From the NCBI GenBank assembly GCA_017617935.1, contig JAFZVF010000008.1, positions 1 through 51,784 on the forward strand: 51,784 nucleotides of DNA, written 5' to 3'. This stretch comes from Clostridiales bacterium (GTDB taxonomy: Bacteria > Bacillota > Clostridia > Saccharofermentanales > Saccharofermentanaceae). Positions within the stretch are counted from its first letter, which is position 1; every line of letters starts with the position of its first letter. The notes beneath the pieces are model-generated. The model searched no databases, was not told where the DNA came from, and saw only the letters and a program-made list of their open reading frames with translations. Positions 23,577 to 31,670 of the stretch are shown here, piece after piece. A program made the position numbers and the translations under genes.

Positions 23577-23604
23577 ATTATACACCTGCCAAAGCGTTTG
23601 TAAA
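23577..23604 (-). promoter_or_regulatory. promoter of the anion permease
   Basis: TTTACA, a 16-bp spacer and TATAAT on the minus strand. The predicted start is at or within about 3 bases of the ATG, giving a leaderless or nearly leaderless transcript. Confidence 0.6.
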
Positions 23605-23620
23605 TCACCTTGTTTTGAAC

Positions 23621-23657
23621 AAAAAAAGAGGCTTCAGGATCTCTGTCCCAAAGCCTC
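23621..23657 (-). terminator. intrinsic terminator after the CNB-domain gene
   Basis: A 7-bp stem (GAGGCTT/AAGCCTC) with a 16-base loop is followed by seven T on the minus strand, about 25 bases after the stop of the cyclic-nucleotide-binding gene. Confidence 0.8.
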
Positions 23658-23681
23658 CGGTTCATTGTTTGATTGTGAAGA

Positions 23682-24593
23682 TCATCTCTCGGTGGAGTAC
23701 TCAGCGATCTCCTTGCATGCCTTGAAGTAATCGTAAGTGATCGATCTCAGACGGAACGAAAGGTTCTTCATGATCATGTCGATCTTCTCAGGGCTGGTCT
23801 TGAAGAGCTCGGGAAGATCCTCAGGATGGATGATCTCAACCTGTGTGCCCTCAGCCTCGGAAACGGCGGTCTCTCCGCGTGCCTCACCGGTGAGCATTCC
23901 CATCTCGCCGAAGCAAGCGACAGGCTCTACGACAGCGAGCTTGATCTCATTTACTTCGCCGAAGTGGCTGTACGTGCCGACCTTACCCTGGTGGAGAATG
24001 TACATGCACTTTCCGACTTCGCCTTCCTTGAAGATGACCCTTCCCTGAACGTAGGTCTCACCCTTGTTGCCGCCTGCGTTGGAAACCGCGTCAGCCGCCT
24101 CACGGAGAGCCTCCGCACTGGGCTGCTCAAGTCTGAAGTTCTTGGAAGACAGATAGATGGACTGCTTCATCATCATGTTGAAGAATCCGCTGTACTTGTC
24201 GCTGGAGTTCTTCTTGCGCGCTTCGTCAAGAGCCTTCTTGGCCTTGTCGTATTCCTCGGTCATGGCAGTGATCCTGTCGCCGAGAAGCGTCATGATCGCA
24301 AGGATCTTGTCAGGATTCTGGCTGACGTATTCCTTGAGCTCTTCAGCAGCGATCTCAAGAACCTTGACGTCGCCCTCGGCAACTATCGTGGAACTGCGGG
24401 GATAGCTCTCGATAACGGCCATCTCGCCGAAATACTGTCCCTGCTCAAGGGTAGCGAGCTTTGTCTCGTTCTCCTTGTCATAGTCCTTGTAAACGCCAAC
24501 TTTTCCTTCCAGGATCTGGAAGAAGGTATTGCCGCTGTCACCCTCTTTGATGATGACGTCGCCGTTGATGAAAGACTTTTCGATTGTGCTCAT
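23682..24593 (-). CDS. protein with two cyclic nucleotide-binding domains, no DNA-binding domain
   Basis: A 303-residue cytosolic protein. Two CNB domains (about residues 5-115 and 175-290) are joined by a helical linker with a charged coiled-coil-like stretch (Y-D-K-A-K-K-A-L-D-E-A-R). Each has the phosphate-binding cassette start F-G-E-M followed by a small residue, then R-S-S-T (first: P-R-S-S-T) or G-E-T-A-V (second). The first keeps the consensus R-x-S/A pattern and could bind cNMP; the second has Gly-Glu in place of Arg and may not. Neither the CRP helix-turn-helix nor a membrane segment follows, so it is not a CRP regulator. Its own promoter and terminator frame it. Confidence 0.88.
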   Translation of the reverse strand: MSTIEKSFINGDVIIKEGDSGNTFFQILEGKVGVYKDYDKENETKLATLEQGQYFGEMAVIESYPRSSTIVAEGDVKVLEIAAEELKEYVSQNPDKILAIMTLLGDRITAMTEEYDKAKKALDEARKKNSSDKYSGFFNMMMKQSIYLSSKNFRLEQPSAEALREAADAVSNAGGNKGETYVQGRVIFKEGEVGKCMYILHQGKVGTYSHFGEVNEIKLAVVEPVACFGEMGMLTGEARGETAVSEAEGTQVEIIHPEDLPELFKTSPEKIDMIMKNLSFRLRSITYDYFKACKEIAEYSTER

Positions 24594-24656
24594 ATTGTTA
24601 GCCCCTTTCTGTCTTTGGGAATTTTATTGCCTCAAATCAGTTTTATAACATACAAG

Positions 24657-24686
24657 ATTTTATTATTTTATGCGCCCGTTTGTCAA
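24657..24686 (-). promoter_or_regulatory. promoter of the double-CNB gene
   Basis: Perfect TTGACA, an 18-bp AT-rich spacer and TAAAAT on the minus strand, about 60 bases before the ATG. Confidence 0.65.
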
Positions 24687-24701
24687 TTATTTCAGGCGTT
24701 T

Positions 24702-25079
24702 TTACCGCTCTGAGAAAAACTCCACCTGTTCGCCCAGCGGACCGAAGCAAAACGCCATCCTGATCCTGTATTCCGGAACGGAATCTATCACCTTGTCATT
24801 CGGCTCTATGAACACCTCGTAGCCCGCGTTTTTCACCTTTTCGACTGTCTCATCGACATTATCCGTGAGCAGCGCGATGTGCCTTATCGCGCCAAGCTGA
24901 TGGAGACCCTCAGCGTTCGTGAACACCTCGATGAACCCGTTCCCGGTATCGATCATGATCCCCTCAGGCCACTGCCTGCAGATCTTCATTCCCAAAAGGT
25001 CTATGTAGAACTCCTTCACTTTGGCGAGCCCTTCAGCTGTCCCGCACTTCATCGATACGTGGTGGATTCCCTTGATCAT
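24702..25079 (-). CDS. VOC-superfamily (glyoxalase-like) protein
   Basis: A 125-residue protein with two beta-alpha-beta-beta-beta modules of the vicinal oxygen chelate fold. The metal ligands of the glyoxalase type are visible: His6 (I-H-H-V), a glutamate in I-E-V-F, His in R-H-I-A-L, and a glutamate near the C-terminus (Q-V-E-F-F). It may be a lactoylglutathione-lyase or fosfomycin-resistance relative, but the reaction is unknown. It lies 17 bases after the metallo-beta-lactamase-fold gene in the same direction. Confidence 0.88.
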   Translation of the reverse strand: MIKGIHHVSMKCGTAEGLAKVKEFYIDLLGMKICRQWPEGIMIDTGNGFIEVFTNAEGLHQLGAIRHIALLTDNVDETVEKVKNAGYEVFIEPNDKVIDSVPEYRIRMAFCFGPLGEQVEFFSER

Positions 25080-25096
25080 TGCCTTATTCCCTTTCG

Positions 25097-25729
25097 TTAA
25101 AACTTCCCGTTCGCCGTCGGCTTGCCGTGCCCGTAGTAAACGGTCCTATCGCCGAGGCTTCTTATCTTCTCCGCGCTCTTTTTCACCGCGTCGAAATCGT
25201 AGTAAAGATGAGCGATTCCCGGCGTGATCCAGTTGTCGAGCGCGTCTCCGACCAAAAGATGCGTGCCTTCCACGTCCAGGCCGACAGAGCCGTTCGTGTG
25301 CCCCGGCATCGCGATGACTTTCGCATTAAAGCCGTAAGCGCTCAGGTCATCGCCGTCGCTCACATAGATCAAGTTCTCCGGCTTCTTCACCTCGGTGTTC
25401 CTCAAGACCTTCAAAGACATGCCTAGAACTACTTTTCCGACCAGACCGTAAGACTTCAGCGGCTGTTTGTCGAAACTCTCGAAAAGCTCTTCGTCCACCC
25501 TGTTTATCGCGACTGGGACGTTGTATCTTTCGGACAGCGCCTTTGCGTTCTCCGCGTGATCGAAATGCACGTGAGTGAGGAAGATCAGCTTCATCTCGTA
25601 TTTGTCGCACTCGGCCGTCACCATCTCAAGGTTTTCGCCGCTCGCGGTATCGACCAGGATCGCCGCCTTGCCGTCAGTCACGACATAGCAGTTGTCCGTC
25701 CCGCCCTTTATCCTGATTACCTTAACCAT
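25097..25729 (-). CDS. MBL-fold metallo-hydrolase
   Basis: A 210-residue glyoxalase II-like enzyme. The dinuclear zinc motif H-V-H-F-D-H is at residues about 53-58, followed by G-H-T-N-G-S-V-G (the third-His motif) and G-D-A-L-D-N (bridging Asp), and a final G-H-G near the end. The compact form suits hydroxyacylglutathione hydrolase-like or lactonase-type proteins. Possibly co-transcribed with the VOC gene, which would fit a detoxification pair of glyoxalase-like enzymes, but glutathione is not certain in this organism. Confidence 0.9.
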   Translation of the reverse strand: MVKVIRIKGGTDNCYVVTDGKAAILVDTASGENLEMVTAECDKYEMKLIFLTHVHFDHAENAKALSERYNVPVAINRVDEELFESFDKQPLKSYGLVGKVVLGMSLKVLRNTEVKKPENLIYVSDGDDLSAYGFNAKVIAMPGHTNGSVGLDVEGTHLLVGDALDNWITPGIAHLYYDFDAVKKSAEKIRSLGDRTVYYGHGKPTANGKF

Positions 25730-25841
25730 TCAGACCCATCCTAAGTTTTTTCTCATTATATCATCGCGGGTGAACTTTCCTGACAGACTGCAGGCCGAAT
25801 CACGGTCCTAAACCATGCGATCTCTCTACTTGAAATGACGA

Positions 25842-25965
25842 GTGCTCAAATCAGTACCTTTATTCCTCCAAAAAGGTACAAAAACGGACAAAAAAGCAGT
25901 AAAGTGCTCAAATCAATACCTTTTGGGGTCCGAAAAGGTACAAAAAAGGACACTTGAGAACGTTT
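25842..25965. repeat. tandem palindrome array, core GTACCTTT (62-bp period)
   Basis: Two 62-bp units (25842-25903, 25904-25965) each begin GTGCTCAAATCA and hold a hairpin of GTACCTTT (25854; ATACCTTT at 25916) with AAAGGTAC (25872 and 25934). The loops differ. Both arms recur at exactly 62 bp. An A-rich stretch and a GGAC motif follow each hairpin. The array lies in the 264-base gap between the MBL-fold gene's start and the flavoprotein gene's end, in which I see no gene. Confidence 0.8.
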
Positions 25966-25993
25966 ATCGGAATTCCGGTTTTCAGCGGTCTTG

Positions 25994-27244
25994 TCACTGC
26001 GCCAAAATATCCTTAACTGCCAGATAAGCCTCGCTCATGCAGGCCTGGAGATTATATCCGCCGCTTATGCCGTCGACGTCCAAAGCCTCGCCTAACACGT
26101 AAAAGCCTGAGACGAGTTTGGACTCCATAGTCTTGCGGTCGATCTCACGCAGCGATACGCCGCCTCTCGTGACGTAAGCCTTCTCAAGTTCTGGCGCTTT
26201 CCCGATACCGATCCTCAAATGCTTTACCTCACGGCAGATCTTCTTACGGTTCTCCTTGGTGAATCCCTGCGCGTAAAGACCTGAAACGCCTGCTCTTGCT
26301 GCGATAGTCTCAGCGACCGATGCGGCGAAATATCTTGAGAGCAAAGTCGTTATCTTCGTGTCGGAGTGTTCGCCGATCTGCCTCTGGAACTCGATATCAA
26401 ACTCCTCGTCGTTCATGGAAGGAACGAGGTCCAGTTCCAGCCAAGCCTTTATGCCCGTCAGGTCGGAAGGGACCTCCCTGGAGATCTCCATCACCGCGGG
26501 ACCCGTCAGGCCAAAGTCCGCAAACAGGAGCTCGCCCGCCGTAGAAGCGGTCTTCTTGTCATCGCAGAAGAGCGACACGCCTGCCGTGACCGATACGCCG
26601 CTCAGGCCTTTGCAAAGCGGGACCGATGCGGAATCCGCCACGATGGGAACGAGCGCTCCCCTCACGGGTTCTATCTGGTGGCCCAGGCTTGAAGCGAGCC
26701 TGAACGAATCGCCCGTCGAACCGGTCTTTGAAAAAGAACTGCCTCCGCAGCAAAGGATCACATAGTCAAAGTGAAAGCTCCCCTTGTCTGTGACCACTTC
26801 AAAGCCATCCTTCTTGGTGATCTTTTTGGCCTTGGCATCGTTGATGATCTCAGTACTGTCCGAGATGTATGAAAGCAACCTGTCCCTAACCTTCACGGCG
26901 CTGTCACAGACCGGGAAGATCCTGTTGTTCTCCTCTTCCTTGAGTTTCATGCCGAGTTCGTTTTCGAAGAAATCCATCGTGTCTTCAGGACCGAATTCCT
27001 TGAGCGCGGGATATATGAAATTGGAGGCTTCGTGGTATCCCTTCTTGAGTTCGGACGCATCCTTGCGGTTTGTAACGTTGCAGCGGCCGTGGCCCGTGAG
27101 CGTGAGTTTTTTGCCAGGAACGTTGGTCTTTTCAAGGAGCGTTACCTGAACGGGATTTCCTCCGGAAAGGCGCTTTAACTGGCAGGCCGCAAAAAGTCCC
27201 GCCGCTCCGCCTCCGATTATTCCTACCTTGAAGCTTTCGTCCAT
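25994..27244 (-). CDS. HI0933/BaiN-family FAD-dependent oxidoreductase
   Basis: A 416-residue flavoprotein of the HI0933 (YhiN) family. The FAD-binding Rossmann motif is G-G-G-A-A-G-L-F-A-A at residues 11-20; P-G-K-K-L-T-L-T-G-H-G-R-C-N-V-T-N is the diagnostic family segment, and the C-terminal G-E-A-L-D-V-D-G-I-S-G-G-Y-N-L-Q-motif closes the FAD site. Related enzymes reduce steroid or bile-acid double bonds (BaiN), but most are uncharacterised. It follows the ABC exporter by 6 bases on the same strand, so translation may be linked. Confidence 0.92.
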   Translation of the reverse strand: MDESFKVGIIGGGAAGLFAACQLKRLSGGNPVQVTLLEKTNVPGKKLTLTGHGRCNVTNRKDASELKKGYHEASNFIYPALKEFGPEDTMDFFENELGMKLKEEENNRIFPVCDSAVKVRDRLLSYISDSTEIINDAKAKKITKKDGFEVVTDKGSFHFDYVILCCGGSSFSKTGSTGDSFRLASSLGHQIEPVRGALVPIVADSASVPLCKGLSGVSVTAGVSLFCDDKKTASTAGELLFADFGLTGPAVMEISREVPSDLTGIKAWLELDLVPSMNDEEFDIEFQRQIGEHSDTKITTLLSRYFAASVAETIAARAGVSGLYAQGFTKENRKKICREVKHLRIGIGKAPELEKAYVTRGGVSLREIDRKTMESKLVSGFYVLGEALDVDGISGGYNLQACMSEAYLAVKDILAQ

Positions 27245-27250
27245 GCTCGA

Positions 27251-29152
27251 TTATTCCTCGTCATGCGGCTCGTCGCCCGGCTGGACGCCCCAGATGTACT
27301 GCTCGAGTTCGGACACGCCGTCTTCTTCCATGAGCGCCTTACTAAACTGCGTCTCGTAGAGCTCCCTGTAGACGCCCTCCTTGTTCAGGAGTTCCTTGTG
27401 GGTGCCTCTTTCTACTATCGTTCCGTCCTTGACGACGAGGATCTCGTCGGCCGCGAGGATCGTTGAAAGCCTGTGCGCGATAAGAATACTGGTCTTGCTG
27501 TTGATGATCGGATCGATCGCGTCCTGGATCTTCTTTTCGGAGATCGAATCGAGTGCGGAAGTCGCCTCGTCGAAGATGAAGATCGTAGGATCCTTGAGAA
27601 TTATGCGCGCGATCGAGATGCGCTGCTTTTCGCCGCCCGAGAGCTTGAGGCCCCTGTTTCCGACCTCGGTATCAAGACCTTTTTCCTGCTTCTCGATGAA
27701 GTCCCAGATGTTCGCCTTTTTGAGCGCGTCGATCATGTCTTCTTCGGTCGCGTCAGGCTTTGCGTAAAGAAGGTTGTCCCTGATCGTTCCGTTGAAGAGA
27801 TAAGTCTCCTGAGAGACTACGCCAACCTGGTTCCTTAAGAACGTCAGGTCAAGTTTTCTTACGTCGATGCCGTCGAAGGTGACGCTTCCCGAATCGACGT
27901 CGTAAAGGCGCGGGATGAGGTTTACGATCGTGCTCTTGCCCGAACCGGAAGGGCCGACGATCGCTATGCTGTTGCCCGCCTTCAGCGTGAAGTTGACGTC
28001 CTTGAGGATCTTCTTGGACGGGTCATACGAGAACTCGACGTGCTCGAAAACGACCTCGCCCGTCACCTTTTCGGGCTTCACCGCATCGTCGGCATTCTTG
28101 ATGTCAACGGGAATGTCAAAGTAATCGAATATGCGCTTGAAGAGCGCCATCGACCTGATCCATTCGACCTGGATGTTGAGCAGGCTGTTGACCGGCATGT
28201 ACATCCTGCCGAGGAGCGATACGAGCACCGTAATGTCGCCGATCGTGAGGTCGGAATCGTACTTCATCATGAGGATGCCGCCCGCTAAATAGATGAGCAT
28301 CGGTCCGACGCTCGTGAAGGTCGTGAGGATCACCCGAAACCAGCGGCCCGCCATGCTCTCCTTGATGTTAAGGCTGATCATCTTGCGGTTGGCCTTCTCG
28401 TACCTTTCGTACTCGTACCGTTCCTTGCCGAAAAGCTTTACGAGGAGCTGCCCGCTGACCGACAAGGTCTCGTTTAAGATTCCGTTGACCTCGTCATTAA
28501 CCTGCTGCGATTCGTTGGTGAGCTTCCATCTCTGCTTGCCGGCTTTTCTGGTCGGGAGCGTGAATATCGGAACGATCACGATGCCCACGAGAGCCAGGAT
28601 CCAGTTCTTCTGGAACATCGCGATCATGGCGATGATGAGCGTGATCGAGTTGGACAAGATGCTGCTGAAAGTATTGGTAATGACGGCCTTTACTCCGTCG
28701 ATGTCGCTCGTCATCCTCGTTATGATGTCGCCCTGGTTGTTGGACGTGAAGAACTTCTGCGACATCTTCTGAAGATGCGAATACATCTGGTTTCGCATGT
28801 CAAAGGTGATGTGCTGCGCGATCCAGGTGTTGATGTAGGTCTCGGCAACGCCTATGAAGCTCGCCAGGAGCGTCACGATGAGGGACAGCGCGATGTAATA
28901 GATGAGGGCTTTGAAGTCCTTCTTTAAAAGTCCGTCGTCTAAGATCTTGCCCGTGATGATCGACGGCAAAAGCGTAAAGAACGACGAGACGATTATGCAG
29001 AGAAGCACCAGGATCAGCTGCTTCATGTACGGCTTTAAATATGAGAACACCCTCTTCAACAATTCGGGCGTGACCTTCGGCTGGTTCTTCTTCTCTTCTT
29101 CCGTCAGGAACTGCCCGCCCATCGGGCCGCCCATCCTTCCTCCTGGTGGCAT
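27251..29152 (-). CDS. ABC exporter, fused permease and ATPase
   Basis: A 633-residue half-transporter of the MsbA/LmrA type: six membrane helices in residues ~40-330, then an ATPase with Walker A G-P-S-G-S-G-K-S-T, signature L-S-G-G-E-K-Q-R, Walker B F-I-F-D-E-A-T-S-A-L-D and the switch histidine in I-A-H-R-L-S-T. A Gly/Met/Pro-rich N-terminus (M-P-P-G-G-R-M-G-G-P-M-G-G) precedes the first helix. It works as a homodimer or with another half-unit to export lipid or drugs. ATG with GGAG 7 bases upstream. Confidence 0.95.
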   Translation of the reverse strand: MPPGGRMGGPMGGQFLTEEEKKNQPKVTPELLKRVFSYLKPYMKQLILVLLCIIVSSFFTLLPSIITGKILDDGLLKKDFKALIYYIALSLIVTLLASFIGVAETYINTWIAQHITFDMRNQMYSHLQKMSQKFFTSNNQGDIITRMTSDIDGVKAVITNTFSSILSNSITLIIAMIAMFQKNWILALVGIVIVPIFTLPTRKAGKQRWKLTNESQQVNDEVNGILNETLSVSGQLLVKLFGKERYEYERYEKANRKMISLNIKESMAGRWFRVILTTFTSVGPMLIYLAGGILMMKYDSDLTIGDITVLVSLLGRMYMPVNSLLNIQVEWIRSMALFKRIFDYFDIPVDIKNADDAVKPEKVTGEVVFEHVEFSYDPSKKILKDVNFTLKAGNSIAIVGPSGSGKSTIVNLIPRLYDVDSGSVTFDGIDVRKLDLTFLRNQVGVVSQETYLFNGTIRDNLLYAKPDATEEDMIDALKKANIWDFIEKQEKGLDTEVGNRGLKLSGGEKQRISIARIILKDPTIFIFDEATSALDSISEKKIQDAIDPIINSKTSILIAHRLSTILAADEILVVKDGTIVERGTHKELLNKEGVYRELYETQFSKALMEEDGVSELEQYIWGVQPGDEPHDEE

Positions 29153-29315
29153 GTCAGATCTCCTTTGCGATCGAAACGGTTTTCAACAGATACATTTTAC
29201 CCTTCTTTTTTCCAATTGCGGCATGGCGAAATTTAATGTCCGGTTAATCTTTCTCCATCTTCCGTTTAACGCTTCCGCCTTAACATCAGGTCAAAACCAA
29301 ACGGGAGGAAAGAAA

Positions 29316-30224
29316 ATGGACGACACCATATTAAGGATCACGGGCCTTACGAAAAGATACGGCGCCAAGACCGCGCTCGACAACGTGTCTTTCGAAGTCA
29401 AAAAAGGCCGCATCTACGGCTTCATCGGAGAAAACGGCGCGGGCAAGACCACGACGATCAGGGCGATCACGGGACTGAGTTCCATCGAGCAGGGCTCGGT
29501 CGAGCTTTTTGGGAAATCCAACAAGGCAGGGCTCGTACAGGCGAGGCGCAAGATGGGATGCCTTGTCGAGCGCCCGATCTTAGAGCTCCACAAGACCGCA
29601 AAAGAGAACCTCAAATACCAGCAGCTGCTTTACGGGAACAGGGATGGCGGCAGGATTGAAAAGCTCCTTGAAAGGGTCGGCTTAGGCGACGTGAAGAACA
29701 AAAAGGTCGGTGACTTCTCTCTTGGAATGAAGCAGAGATTGGGCATTGCCATGGCGCTCATCAACAGCCCTGAACTGCTTATCCTGGACGAGCCAGTCAA
29801 CGGCCTTGACCCGATGGGAATGGTCGAAGTCAGAGAACTCCTTCTTTCGCTTTGCAAAGACGACGGCATCACGATCGTCATCTCTTCTCACATACTCGCA
29901 GAGCTCTACCAGCTCGCAACGGATTACGTAATGATCTCCCACGGGCGCATCTTGTCCACGCTCACTAAGGACGAACTCGACGGCCTTTGCACGACGCACG
30001 TCATCATGGAAACGGAGAGCAACGGTGAAGCGCTTGAGGCGCTGAAGGCCGGCGGGTTCGGCCAGGTCGATCTTGACGAAAAATCGATCAGGATCTTCGG
30101 AAATACGGGAACGAAAGACATTGCAAAGCTGATGTACGACAAAGGCATCCTCGTAACGCACCTGGCGAAGCACGAGAGGACTTTGGAAGAATACTATATG
30201 GAACTTCTGGGGAGGGGCGCATGA
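29316..30224 (+). CDS. ABC transporter ATP-binding protein (BcrA-like)
   Basis: A 302-residue ATPase of the bacitracin/lantibiotic-resistance type: Walker A G-E-N-G-A-G-K-T-T, signature F-S-L-G-M-K-Q-R, Walker B L-L-I-L-D-E-P-V-N-G-L-D-P, and H-loop I-S-S-H-I-L. The C-terminal ~80 residues are the typical accessory domain that ends D-K-G-I-L-V-T. I use the ATG with GGGAGGAA upstream; the open frame extends further only into the divergent ABC gene. Coupled with the permease by overlap. Confidence 0.92.
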   Translation: MDDTILRITGLTKRYGAKTALDNVSFEVKKGRIYGFIGENGAGKTTTIRAITGLSSIEQGSVELFGKSNKAGLVQARRKMGCLVERPILELHKTAKENLKYQQLLYGNRDGGRIEKLLERVGLGDVKNKKVGDFSLGMKQRLGIAMALINSPELLILDEPVNGLDPMGMVEVRELLLSLCKDDGITIVISSHILAELYQLATDYVMISHGRILSTLTKDELDGLCTTHVIMETESNGEALEALKAGGFGQVDLDEKSIRIFGNTGTKDIAKLMYDKGILVTHLAKHERTLEEYYMELLGRGA

Positions 30225-30958
30225 TGGGCGGTTTATTAAAGTGGGAACTTAAGCAGACTTTTTCTTCGAAAGCGTTCTGGATCACGGGAGCGGCATTGGT
30301 CGCGATCCCCGCGCTGATGCTGATGATGACGCTGAAAGACGGCGATTTCACCGGGTACGAAGCGTATCTCGAAGGGCTGAACAACTACAGCAGCTTCATG
30401 ATGCTCATGATCGGCGTTTTCGCAGGAATACACGTAACGGGCGCTTTTGAGGGACGCAAGATCCAGGCGGCGGTCATGGCCGGCAACAGCAGGATAAGGA
30501 TCCTCCTGGCCAAGTTCTTTTCATACTCGGCTGCAACCGCGCTGTTCAGCATCGTTTCGCTGGCAGTGAGCACGGCAGTCGCTTTTGCGATAAAGGGAAC
30601 CGGCGGCATCGAAGGAACTTTCGCTAGATCGGTCATCGCAAGAACAGTCGTCTTCATGGTCGTCGAGGTCGGCTACGCTTCGGCCTGCTTCCTCTCATCC
30701 ATGTACGTCAGGCATTTGGGTGGCGCGATCGGCTTAAACCTCATGCTCATGATGGCGCTTAACATCGCGGCGCAGACCCTTATCGAACACAAGTGGGCGG
30801 AAAAGTACCTGAGAATGGTACCCGCAGGCCAGGCAATCTTCGTCATAGCGGACTTCAGCAACAAGAACGTCATTATGGCGCTCTCGTCAGCAGTCATCGC
30901 CTTCACGGCCGTGCTGGTCCTCTCTTACGTCAAATTCGGCAAAGAAGAGCTCAAGTGA
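30221..30958 (+). CDS. ABC-2-type permease of the BcrA-like transporter
   Basis: A 245-residue membrane protein with six predicted helices and no large extracellular loop, the plan of BcrB/LanE-like permeases. It starts ATGATG, overlapping the ATPase stop codon. It pairs with the ATPase upstream, and the two-component system gene starts 37 bases downstream. The four-gene block fits a drug or peptide-sensing export system. Confidence 0.85.
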   Translation: MMGGLLKWELKQTFSSKAFWITGAALVAIPALMLMMTLKDGDFTGYEAYLEGLNNYSSFMMLMIGVFAGIHVTGAFEGRKIQAAVMAGNSRIRILLAKFFSYSAATALFSIVSLAVSTAVAFAIKGTGGIEGTFARSVIARTVVFMVVEVGYASACFLSSMYVRHLGGAIGLNLMLMMALNIAAQTLIEHKWAEKYLRMVPAGQAIFVIADFSNKNVIMALSSAVIAFTAVLVLSYVKFGKEELK

Positions 30959-30995
30959 TGTAAAATATTCACAGCAAACAGCGAGGTCAACGACG

Positions 30996-31670
30996 ATGCT
31001 TAATCTTCTGATAGCCGACGACGAGAAAGAAATAATCAGGCTTCTCAAAGTCTATCTTGACGCGAATGAATACAACGTCCTCGAGGCAAACGACGGGGCG
31101 CAGGCACTTTCTGTCCTGAACTCCGCTCCCGTCGACATAGCCGTCGTGGACGTCATGATGCCAAAAGTCGACGGCTACCAGCTCATAAAGAAGATCCGCG
31201 AAAGAAAGGACAAGTACATCCCGGTCATAATCATTTCGGCAAAGGTCGGCCTGTCCGACAGGATCTTCGGTATGGACGTAGGCGCGGACGACTACGTGAC
31301 CAAGCCTTTCGAACCGCTCGAAGTCGTTGCAAAGATCAATGCCCAGAAAAGAAGGCTGGGCATGACTTCGCCCGCTTCAGCCTCCGAGGCAGTCACGGTC
31401 GGTGAAGTGACGCTCGACGTGGCAGAGTGCTGCGTCAAAAAGGGCGATGACGTCACTCCTCTCACCAAGGCGGAACTTAAGGTCTTGGAACTCTTGATGA
31501 GACAGCCGAAACGCGTTTTCACCAAAGAGCAGATCTACGAGACCGGCTGGTACGATCAGGAGACCGTTGACGACAACACGATCCGCGTCATCATCAGCCG
31601 CTTAAGGGACAAGGTCGGCGCGGAGCACATCAAGACGATAAGGGGCCTCGGGTACCGTTATGAAGAATAA
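30996..31670 (+). CDS. OmpR-family response regulator
   Basis: A 224-residue regulator: receiver domain with D-D-E at residues 8-10, phospho-acceptor in V-V-D-V-M-M-P (Asp51 region), switch K in T-K-P-F-E-P, and a C-terminal winged helix (residues ~130-222) with the R-V-F-T-K-E-Q-I-Y-E and D-N-T-I-R-V-I-I-S-R-L-R-D-K motifs. GAGG precedes ATG by 9 bases. Encoded between the ABC permease and the kinase that controls it, overlapping the latter by 11 bases. Confidence 0.95.
   Translation: MLNLLIADDEKEIIRLLKVYLDANEYNVLEANDGAQALSVLNSAPVDIAVVDVMMPKVDGYQLIKKIRERKDKYIPVIIISAKVGLSDRIFGMDVGADDYVTKPFEPLEVVAKINAQKRRLGMTSPASASEAVTVGEVTLDVAECCVKKGDDVTPLTKAELKVLELLMRQPKRVFTKEQIYETGWYDQETVDDNTIRVIISRLRDKVGAEHIKTIRGLGYRYEE

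Noticed and set aside
28902..29315. Long N-terminal extension of the BcrA-like ATPase
   Set aside because: It is antisense to the ABC exporter gene. The ATG at 29316 has GGGAGGAA and begins the normal domain start.
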